Shown piece by piece: positions 42,741 through 49,429 of a DNA stretch of 49,429 bases. Both the position numbers and the translations under genes were made by a program. This DNA is from Methanobacteriota archaeon (GTDB lineage: Archaea > Methanobacteriota > Methanobacteria > Methanobacteriales > Methanobacteriaceae): the NCBI GenBank assembly GCA_023440975.1, contig JAEZRD010000090.1, forward strand, positions 1-49,429, read 5' to 3'. Numbering within the stretch: position 1 is the first letter of the stretch; every line of letters begins with the position of its first letter. The notes under the pieces were generated by a model that saw nothing but the letters and a program-made list of their open reading frames with translations, was not told the origin of the DNA and ran no database searches.

Positions 42741-44825
42741 GTTTTTAGTTTTTTCAACTTCACTTAAGAATGTTGCAGCACCTATACGTTCCATTGTTTT
42801 TGCTAAACGTTCTTTTTGTGGTTTTTTACCAAATTTATCATAGGTTTCCAATACGGCTTGTAAAGTTTGGAAAAGCTCTTCTTCAGTTTTCACATACATT
42901 TGAGATCCTTCAATAGTTTCTCTTCCACCTTTTCCACCAATATATAGGGAATATCCTTCATATATTACATCTTTTGCATCATGTGGGCATGCTCCGAAAC
43001 ATTTTCCACAACCAATACATATATCATGATTAGTTATTGATACATCTCCACGTATTTCTAATGCTTCTACTTTACATACATCTTGACATCTTCCACAACC
43101 ATTACATTTTTCTTCATTGGTTTCAGGGAATTTAACACCATTAATTCCGAAATCAGTGATTGATGGTCTTACACATTTGTTTGGACATCCAGATATTGCT
43201 ATTTTAAATTTGTAGGTTGCTGGTCTTTCTGCATATTTTTCTTCACATTTTTCAGCTAAATCAACTGTATCTATTAAACCAAGCACACAATGACCATTTC
43301 CAGGACATGCTAATGTTGATCTTACTAAAGGTCCTTCTCCCCCATTAGTGAGTCCAAGTTCTCTTAATTCATAAACCATTGGTTCTACAAATTTTGGTTT
43401 GATTTCATGTAACTCTAATTCTCCACGGTTTGTGAATTTTACTTTACCTTCAAATTTACTTGTTATTTGAGCCACTTTTGTTACTAAATCAGCATCATAG
43501 AACCCTGCAGGATTAGCTCTGCAACGTATAAAGTTTAGTCCTTGTTGACCTTGTCCAACTCCCCCATAGTCACCGTTATAGTAGTAAGAATTGTATTGTT
43601 TTTCTTCTTCTCTACGTTGGATTTCTTTTTGGAAACGTTTTTCTTTGAATTCTTTTAATTTATCAATTTCCTCAACTTTTACACCTTCTTTTAAGTCAAT
43701 GTAATTGTTGATTTCTTTTCCTTTTTCAGTTCTTATGACAATTGTACTGTTTTCTTCAGGTGATCCTTTTTCACCAATACTTACATCTGCCATATTTGCA
43801 TCAAAATCACGACACATTAAACATCCAGATGAAGTGTTTATATCACTTATTTTAACTTTTATATCTTCATTTGCTGTGGATATTATGAAATTTGGACCTT
43901 CAACATTGAATTTTGTTACATTATTAATATCAATGTTTTTTTCTTTTAAAATTTTTAATAATTCTTCATAGTCAAATTTACCTGTACAGAATAATCCTAT
44001 AATATATTCTATTTTTGGTAATTTTGCAGGTTTTCCATTTTTACCTCTTTCTTCACTGTGTTTTGCTAAATATTGGTAATATTGTATTTTTCTTAAACCT
44101 GATACTTGACATGGTAAGGCAACTACTGCTACTCTTTCTAATCCCATTTCTCCAGCTTCACGAACAGCCTGTAATGAGGATATTGTGTATTTACTTTTAG
44201 TTGCATCGATTAAACCTTCTGAGTCTGTTACTATTAAGCTTACTGGTTTCCAATGGTCATCTCCTACAACTATTGCTCCATCTATTTTATTATCATTGAT
44301 TAATCCTTGGAGAAAAGTTGTTACGACTCCTCCAGATTGTCCTTTCACATTTCCTTTTCCATAATAATATTTTTCGTTATCAAGGAAGTTTGCACGTATT
44401 TTTATTTGATGTGCTCCTGTGCTTACTCTTGGACATACTTCTTGACACATTCCATTTCCATCACGTAAACATTGTTCTTTTAGTTCAGGATGGTTTGTGA
44501 AGTCGATTATGGTGTTTGGACAAACAATACTACAGGTTCCACATTTTGCACATATATCTTCATCAACTATTTTGTTTAATTTCCATTCATATTTAAAATC
44601 GGAGGGCTGTTTAACAAATTCTTCTATGTTTCCGATTGTATCTACAATTTCTTTTATAAAATCAGGTGTGAATTCTTCATCACGATTTTGTGCTAATGCA
44701 TTTGCACGATCCCATATTCTCATTTTTAATTCTGTGATGAATTCTTCATTGTTGATATCATATTTTTCATCTATTAATTGGTCTATATATTTATTTATTA
44801 ATTTTTCATTGTCAATTGTTAACAT
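42732..44825 (-). CDS. fsr: Fsr-like F420-dependent sulfite reductase (copy 1)
   Basis: 697 aa. An N-terminal helical extension of about 75 residues (with ELKMRIWDRANALAQ) precedes the F420H2-oxidising half: ferredoxin motifs CAKCGTCSIVCP and CQEVCP, GQSGGVVTTFLQG, ALPCQVSGLRK, GLFCTGKF and CLMCRDFDANMADVSIG. The C-terminal half is a sulfite reductase with sirohaem/[4Fe-4S] ligands CPGNGHC (C-x5-C) and CPNKC (C-x3-C), and two inserted clusters (CNGCGRCQDVC, CIGCGKCFGACP). Fsr reduces sulfite to sulfide with F420H2, detoxifying sulfite that would poison methyl-CoM reductase and supplying sulfur. As I recall, M. jannaschii Fsr is near 620 aa and lacks the extension. ATG has GGAGTTGATG upstream. 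It has its own intergenic region. Confidence 0.92.
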   Translation of the reverse strand: MLTIDNEKLINKYIDQLIDEKYDINNEEFITELKMRIWDRANALAQNRDEEFTPDFIKEIVDTIGNIEEFVKQPSDFKYEWKLNKIVDEDICAKCGTCSIVCPNTIIDFTNHPELKEQCLRDGNGMCQEVCPRVSTGAHQIKIRANFLDNEKYYYGKGNVKGQSGGVVTTFLQGLINDNKIDGAIVVGDDHWKPVSLIVTDSEGLIDATKSKYTISSLQAVREAGEMGLERVAVVALPCQVSGLRKIQYYQYLAKHSEERGKNGKPAKLPKIEYIIGLFCTGKFDYEELLKILKEKNIDINNVTKFNVEGPNFIISTANEDIKVKISDINTSSGCLMCRDFDANMADVSIGEKGSPEENSTIVIRTEKGKEINNYIDLKEGVKVEEIDKLKEFKEKRFQKEIQRREEEKQYNSYYYNGDYGGVGQGQQGLNFIRCRANPAGFYDADLVTKVAQITSKFEGKVKFTNRGELELHEIKPKFVEPMVYELRELGLTNGGEGPLVRSTLACPGNGHCVLGLIDTVDLAEKCEEKYAERPATYKFKIAISGCPNKCVRPSITDFGINGVKFPETNEEKCNGCGRCQDVCKVEALEIRGDVSITNHDICIGCGKCFGACPHDAKDVIYEGYSLYIGGKGGRETIEGSQMYVKTEEELFQTLQAVLETYDKFGKKPQKERLAKTMERIGAATFLSEVEKTKNSI

Positions 44826-44877
44826 ATCCTCATCAACTCCATATTTTTTAAAAAAAAATAATAATATTAAATTTATT

Positions 44878-44897
44878 TAATTGTAATAAAACAATTA
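44878..44897. promoter_or_regulatory. 7+7 inverted repeat upstream of the first Fsr-like gene
   Basis: TAATTGT, six bases, ACAATTA. It lies 53-72 bases before the ATG at 44825, beside an AT-rich TATA-like stretch (about 44862-44878 on the minus strand). The position suits an operator; chance in AT-rich DNA is not excluded. Confidence 0.35.
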
Positions 44898-45024
44898 TTA
44901 TTTATTAATTTGGTAAAATTATCTTATAAATTTTATTAATAACAATGTTAAATGCTTATTTAACCTTAAAACATTTATTATTGTCATAGGATTTAATATA
45001 TTTTATAAAATAGTAAAAAAAAGT

Positions 45025-47067
45025 TTAGGATAATTTATTAACTTCTTTTAAAAATTCATCCATGCCAATTCTTTTAATAGTATTAGCTAATCGTTCTTTT
45101 TTATATGCATCTGCAAACTTAATATATACTTTTATAACTGCATCTAACTTATTTAATATCTCTTCTTCACTATAAACTTTAGAAGTAATACCTGGAATAA
45201 TTTCCCTACCAGATTTACCGCCAATATAAGTAATATAACCAGATTCTTTAACTTCTCTTGCATTATATGGACATATACGTATACATTTTCCACAACCAAT
45301 ACAAGCATCATAATTAGTAAAAGAAGAACCTCTACGACCATGTATTGCATTAACTGGACAAAAATCCACACATCTTTCACAATTATTACACTTTTCAATA
45401 TCACAAATAGGATATTCCACCCCTTGAATTCCAAAATCATTAATTTGTGAACGAACACAATTATTTGGACATCCAGAAATCGCTATCTCAAATTTACTTG
45501 GAGTAGGTATTTGACCAAATTTATCCTCTATCTTCTCTGCAATACTACTTGTGTTAATTAAACCAGAATTACATCCCTCAACCCCCGGACAAGACATTAC
45601 TGTACGAATAACATTACCTGAAGAACCTAATTCAATTTGATGACTATGTAATTCTTTAATAATATTATCCACATCAATAGGTCGAACACCATGTATTTCA
45701 AAAGAAGAACGAGCAGTTAATTTAATTTCACAATGATATTTTTCACAAATATCTATTAAATCTTTAGTATATTTAATAGAGTAAATCCCATTAGATTTTC
45801 CACGTGTACGAATAATATAAGTATCATTTTTACCTTTAATTACTCCAGGATAATCACTATTCCAATAATAAGTATTGAATTTACCTTCAAGTTTCCTTCC
45901 AACAATTTCCTTATTGAAACGTTCCACTTTTTGAGCTCTTCTTTGTTTTAAAGAATTTAAATCAACATTTTTATCTAATTCAATAACATTCTCTATTTCT
46001 TTTCCCTTTTCAGAGCGTATTATAATAGTACTTTCCCCACGATTTGAACCAGTAAAGCCTATACTAACATCAGCTAATTCCGCATCAAAATCTTTACAAA
46101 GTTTACAACCAGATTCCATAGCTAACTGTTTAATATTAATTACTTGAAAATCATCATCTGTTTCAACAAGCAAATTACCATCATTTAAAGTAAACCTTTC
46201 CACATCATTAACATTTAAATTATAATCTTTTAGGATTGTATCTAATGTTTTATAATCATATTTTTCTCTACAAAATTCCCCTATAAAATACTCAATTTTA
46301 GGAATTTTTTCAGTATCACTACCTACGATTAATTCTTTAACATTACTAGCAACATAAGGAAGATATTCCAATTTACGTAAACCTCCAATTTGACAAGGCA
46401 AAGATACTACAGCTACTTTTTCTAATCCTTGTCTTCCTGCTTCAGTTAATGCATCAAGTGTCCCTATGGTGTATGTACTTAAAGGTAATTCTGAATTTTC
46501 ATTAGGTTTTTCAACAATTAAACTAATTGGCTTCCAATTATCCCCACCAGATATGATTACACCATCAATTTTTCCTTCTTCAAGCAAATAATTTACAAAC
46601 TTATGAATAATCTGCTCTACTCCACCTTTAGCTGTATAAATTTCTTCTTTTAAATTTAAACGTGATTTAATTTGATAGGATTCACTACTTATTCTAGGAC
46701 ATAATTCTTTACATAATCCCTCACCATGTTTATTACAATTCACATGTAATAATGGTTTATTTAAAAAAGTAATATAATCATTAGGACATACTGTAGCACA
46801 TAATCCACATTTACAACATATCCCCTCTTCAGCAATCTTGTTTAAGTACCAATCATGAAGTGATGGTTCTAAATCATATAAAAAATCCTCAACATTAGCA
46901 ATACTTCCAGCAACTTCAGCTATTAAATCTTCACTTAAATCCACATTACGTTCTTTAGATAATTTTATTGCCCTATCCCATATACGCATTTTTAATTCTG
47001 CTGTAACACGATCTATATCATCAGTTTCAACATTAATTATAAGTGGATCTACATATTTATTTAACAT
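45025..47067 (-). CDS. Fsr-like F420-dependent sulfite reductase (copy 2)
   Basis: 680 aa, paralogue of copy 1 with the same order: N-terminal helical extension (ELKMRIWDRAIKLSK), ferredoxin motifs CCKCGLCATVCP and CKELCP, SLPCQIGGLRK, GEFCREKYD, CKLCKDFDAELADVSIG, then sirohaem ligands CPGVEGC and CPNNC, and clusters CNNCERCVDFCP and CIGCGKCIRICP. The GGVVT segment of the F420 half is replaced by GGVEQIIHKFVNYLLEE, so the flavin or F420 site may be altered. Cluster and sirohaem ligands are intact, so a reductase function is likely; the substrate could be sulfite or a related anion. GAGGAT ribosome site. It begins 18 bases after the TIR-like gene. Confidence 0.87.
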   Translation of the reverse strand: MLNKYVDPLIINVETDDIDRVTAELKMRIWDRAIKLSKERNVDLSEDLIAEVAGSIANVEDFLYDLEPSLHDWYLNKIAEEGICCKCGLCATVCPNDYITFLNKPLLHVNCNKHGEGLCKELCPRISSESYQIKSRLNLKEEIYTAKGGVEQIIHKFVNYLLEEGKIDGVIISGGDNWKPISLIVEKPNENSELPLSTYTIGTLDALTEAGRQGLEKVAVVSLPCQIGGLRKLEYLPYVASNVKELIVGSDTEKIPKIEYFIGEFCREKYDYKTLDTILKDYNLNVNDVERFTLNDGNLLVETDDDFQVINIKQLAMESGCKLCKDFDAELADVSIGFTGSNRGESTIIIRSEKGKEIENVIELDKNVDLNSLKQRRAQKVERFNKEIVGRKLEGKFNTYYWNSDYPGVIKGKNDTYIIRTRGKSNGIYSIKYTKDLIDICEKYHCEIKLTARSSFEIHGVRPIDVDNIIKELHSHQIELGSSGNVIRTVMSCPGVEGCNSGLINTSSIAEKIEDKFGQIPTPSKFEIAISGCPNNCVRSQINDFGIQGVEYPICDIEKCNNCERCVDFCPVNAIHGRRGSSFTNYDACIGCGKCIRICPYNAREVKESGYITYIGGKSGREIIPGITSKVYSEEEILNKLDAVIKVYIKFADAYKKERLANTIKRIGMDEFLKEVNKLS

Positions 47068-47085
47068 TTTTAATAAATCCTCATT

Positions 47086-47517
47086 TTATTCATCAATTTC
47101 ACAGTAATCTTCCTGTAATTCTGGATTTAAGGTTCCTTTAATAGTATCTACAATACAATTAGCATTCCATCCTACAAGACCCTCTGCAACTTTTTCCAAG
47201 TTTAAAGGTACTTCCTCCATTCCATATGGTCTTACTAACACCATAGGTATTTTGTATTTTAAAGCTGCATCTACTAATTTATCTATTTTTTCTTTATTTT
47301 GTGTGTAGATACCTGCTAATAAAATTATTACATCTATATCTTCAAAAAAGATTGAAGGTGCATTATGATACTCATCTGTACCAATCATTGTTTCTTTCCA
47401 TAAAAAATCAGCTTTAGAGTAGAGTTTCTCTGTGAATCGGCCATATTCATTATCTTTATCTTCTCCTTGAGTTATGAAAATTTTATATATTTTATCATCA
47501 CGTTCATCTTCAAACAT
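47086..47517 (-). CDS. TIR-like protein of the ThsB/MTH538 (DUF1863) family
   Basis: 143 aa, a single flavodoxin-like alpha/beta domain: YKIFITQGEDKD (first strand), EDIDVIILLAGIYTQNKEKI, ALKYKIPMVLVRPYGMEEVP and EGLVGWNANCIVDTIKG. The RP-x-G-x-x-x-x-P and VGWN..CIV pattern is typical of the Thoeris ThsB TIR-like family, which includes MTH538 of M. thermautotrophicus. In Thoeris such a domain makes a signal molecule from NAD in response to phage, but many stand-alone archaeal members have no known role, and no ThsA effector is in this window. ATG has GGGGAG 12 bases upstream. It precedes Fsr copy 2 by 18 bases and appears to be in one operon with it. Confidence 0.78.
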   Translation of the reverse strand: MFEDERDDKIYKIFITQGEDKDNEYGRFTEKLYSKADFLWKETMIGTDEYHNAPSIFFEDIDVIILLAGIYTQNKEKIDKLVDAALKYKIPMVLVRPYGMEEVPLNLEKVAEGLVGWNANCIVDTIKGTLNPELQEDYCEIDE

Positions 47518-47682
47518 TGTAATAATCTACTCCCCAAAAAAAAACTTTTTGAATTATTGTTAATTAAAATTTAGTTATTGTATTTAATAAATTTTTAGTT
47601 TAAATATTTCTCAATTATTGAATAATATATTAGAAAATCATAGGAATATGAAAAAAAAGTTAAAAAAATTTTAAATTAGTTT

Positions 47683-47692
47683 AAAAAAAAAA
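47683..47692 (-). terminator. Oligo-T terminator after rad50
   Basis: Ten T on the minus strand 28 bases beyond the rad50 stop, followed by further T tracts (to about 47652). Probable archaeal intrinsic terminator. Confidence 0.5.
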
Positions 47693-47719
47693 GACTAAAA
47701 AGAATAAAATATTATTATT

Positions 47720-49429
47720 TTATTCTTCATTAATTTTTACTTGACTAACACCATTTTCTTTAGAAACATTAATAATATTATCAGCTGCTGTTTCTAATTC
47801 AGGATCATGGGTTACAATAAGCATTTGAGGTAAAACACTCATTTCACGAATAATATCAATTAACTCATGACGACGATAACTATCTAAATGAATAGTTGGT
47901 TCATCTAACATAATAGTTTCAATATTACCATGACTCATTGATTGAGTTATTCCAAGTCTTAAAGCAAGAGCAATTGCTATTTTTTCACCACCACTAACCA
48001 TATCTAGGTTAGTTTCACCTTCAGGACCAAATACTTCTACATTGAAATCTTCATCAATTATTAAATCACTATAATTGAAGTTAAATTGTTCAAAGAATTC
48101 TTTAGTGTATTTTTGGATTAAAGGTCTGGAACGTTCACGTAAATCTTTTTGAACACCATCTTTACCATAAATATCACGGATTTCTTTAAGTAAATTAACA
48201 TAGGATTCATAATCTGCAAGTTCATTTTCTAATTCTTGATTTTTACGAATCTTACGAGTTAAATTCTCAATTTCAGGAATCACTTGAGTTACTTGACCTT
48301 TAATTTCACCCATCTCTTGAGATATTTCTTGGATTTGTTTTGTTAAACGATCATAAACATAAACAATACTATCATATCTTTCTTGATCATAATGGGAAGA
48401 TTTAATATCCTCTTCAAGTTTACTTATTTTTTGATTTATAAGTTTAATTTCTTCTTTCTTCTTTTCAAGCTTATTTTCAACAGATTTTTTAAGATGAATA
48501 GTGCCTTTAAGTTGATTATAGCGTTTATCTTTTTCAGTTAACTCTGCAATCTTTTTATCTAATTCTTCTTCTTGAATTTTAGCTGTTAAGAAACTATCAC
48601 TAGCAATTGCTTTTTTGATTTCTTGAACTTGAAGATCAACTTGACCTGTAATCTTATAAAGTTTATCTTTGGTTTCATGATCTTTACCAAGAGTTTTTAA
48701 TGCTCCTTGAGATTCAATATATTTATCATGATGTGTTTTTTTAGATTCACGATTTGATGTTTCTTCATTAATTTGTTTATTAATATCTTCAAGTTTACTT
48801 AAGGTGTCTTCTTTTAAAGCTAATCTGTCTTTAAGTTCTTCAAGTTTAGTTGTATTTTTTTCAATACTTTCTGCAATATGTTTATTGGAATAAATTTGTT
48901 TTTCAATTTCTAGTAATTCTTCATGTTTAGTGTCAAGATCTTTATTTTGAACTTCAAACTCTTTTATTTGAGCATCTAAATCTTGCATTTTAACTTTATT
49001 CCCAGATATTATATTTTTATAATTATTTTGTAAATCTTGCTTCTTTTGAGGAGTTATATCTGATAGACAAATAGGACATTTATCTCCAACTTTTTCTAAA
49101 TCTTTTAAAGGTTGTTCACTACTTTTAATTCCTTCTCCTAATGCAACAATTTCTTTTTGATATTGAATTTTTAATTCATCATTAGTTTTCATTTCATTAG
49201 AAATGTTGACTTTAAGAGTATCAACTAGATGTTTTAGTTTATTAAAATCATGATAATCTTCAAAGGATTCATTAGCTTCTAAGAATGAGGAAACTGTATT
49301 TTCTGCTTTTTTAAAGAATGAATCAGATGAATTTTTATCATTTTCTAATTCTGTTTCTAAAGTTTTCTTTTCAGATTCTAATTGTTCGAATACACTAATT
49401 TCGGACTCAATTTTAGATTTATTAGATTC
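47720..49429 (-). CDS. rad50: Rad50 DNA repair ATPase, N-terminal part cut by window edge
   Basis: 569 codons are visible and the frame is open to the last base of the window. The Walker A half lies outside. Seen: coiled coil; the zinc hook CPIC near the middle of the full protein (CPICLSDITPQKKQ); a second coiled coil; then the C-terminal ATPase lobe with the signature MVSGGEKIAIALALRLGI, Walker B ETIMLDEPTIHLD and MLIVTHDPEL. Rad50 works with Mre11 to tether and process double-strand breaks. Mre11 should be encoded just beyond the right edge if the usual order holds. An internal ATG at 49192 is not the true start. Confidence 0.95.
   Translation of the reverse strand, partial: ESNKSKIESEISVFEQLESEKKTLETELENDKNSSDSFFKKAENTVSSFLEANESFEDYHDFNKLKHLVDTLKVNISNEMKTNDELKIQYQKEIVALGEGIKSSEQPLKDLEKVGDKCPICLSDITPQKKQDLQNNYKNIISGNKVKMQDLDAQIKEFEVQNKDLDTKHEELLEIEKQIYSNKHIAESIEKNTTKLEELKDRLALKEDTLSKLEDINKQINEETSNRESKKTHHDKYIESQGALKTLGKDHETKDKLYKITGQVDLQVQEIKKAIASDSFLTAKIQEEELDKKIAELTEKDKRYNQLKGTIHLKKSVENKLEKKKEEIKLINQKISKLEEDIKSSHYDQERYDSIVYVYDRLTKQIQEISQEMGEIKGQVTQVIPEIENLTRKIRKNQELENELADYESYVNLLKEIRDIYGKDGVQKDLRERSRPLIQKYTKEFFEQFNFNYSDLIIDEDFNVEVFGPEGETNLDMVSGGEKIAIALALRLGITQSMSHGNIETIMLDEPTIHLDSYRRHELIDIIREMSVLPQMLIVTHDPELETAADNIINVSKENGVSQVKINEE

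Noticed and set aside
47086..47517. A complete Thoeris defence system
   Set aside because: Only the TIR-like ThsB-type protein is present. No ThsA (SIR2/SLOG or other effector) is encoded in the visible neighbourhood.

Overview
This window looks like chromosomal DNA from a gut-type methanogen of the order Methanobacteriales, most likely Methanosphaera (close to M. stadtmanae). The reasons are very low GC, archaeal TATA boxes with GGAGGTGAT-type ribosome binding sites, F420-dependent enzymes, Fsr-type sulfite reductases, a Mur ligase of the pseudomurein type, Rad50 and a giant Asn/Thr-rich adhesin-like protein. The species is inferred from content. No tRNA, rRNA, insertion sequence or CRISPR array was found.

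Layout. 1-3.0 kb: a left-truncated DUF4011 superfamily-1 helicase and a small unknown protein. 3-10.5 kb (minus strand): a cytoplasmic PAS histidine kinase, an M42 aminopeptidase, an FpoF/FrhB-like F420 oxidoreductase whose domains are circularly permuted, a MobA-like nucleotidyltransferase, a secreted VanW-like protein and a Mur ligase. 11-14.7 kb: three tandem DUF4013 membrane proteins. 14.7-16.8 kb: a DUF169 gene followed by glutamine synthetase, with a GGAA-N6-TTCC (NrpR-type) site upstream. 17.1-26.4 kb: a single adhesin-like gene of about 9.3 kb, built from DUF11 modules and containing three 1.12-kb higher-order repeats. 26.9-29.2 kb (plus strand): a CARF-like winged-helix regulator, an ExoIII-family protein lacking the usual SDH catalytic motif, and a small membrane protein. 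29.2-30.7 kb: two duplicated flavodoxin-ferredoxin (EFR1) proteins. 30.8-42.7 kb: a DNA-processing block with a UvrD-like helicase plus RecB/Cas4-like Fe-S nuclease operon, a divergent MrfA/YprA-like helicase with a C-terminal TPR, two more histidine kinases, a small unknown protein and an MrfB/YprB-like exonuclease. 42.7-47.5 kb: two Fsr-like F420-dependent sulfite reductases, the second downstream of a ThsB/MTH538 TIR-like protein. The right edge holds Rad50, truncated at its N-terminus.

How the genes may work together. Three themes recur. The first is cell surface and envelope (adhesin, VanW-like protein, Mur ligase, DUF4013 proteins). The second is F420/ferredoxin redox chemistry (permuted FpoF-like protein, EFR1 pair, Fsr pair). 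The third is DNA repair or defence (DUF4011 helicase, ExoIII-like, UvrD+nuclease, MrfA/MrfB-like, TIR-like, Rad50). The most notable points are: the circularly permuted F420 oxidoreductase; the archaeal MrfA+MrfB-like pair with the TPR on the helicase; two secreted-protein genes that appear to start at ATT; the ExoIII-like protein without its catalytic His; and a TIR-like protein in an apparent operon with a sulfite reductase.
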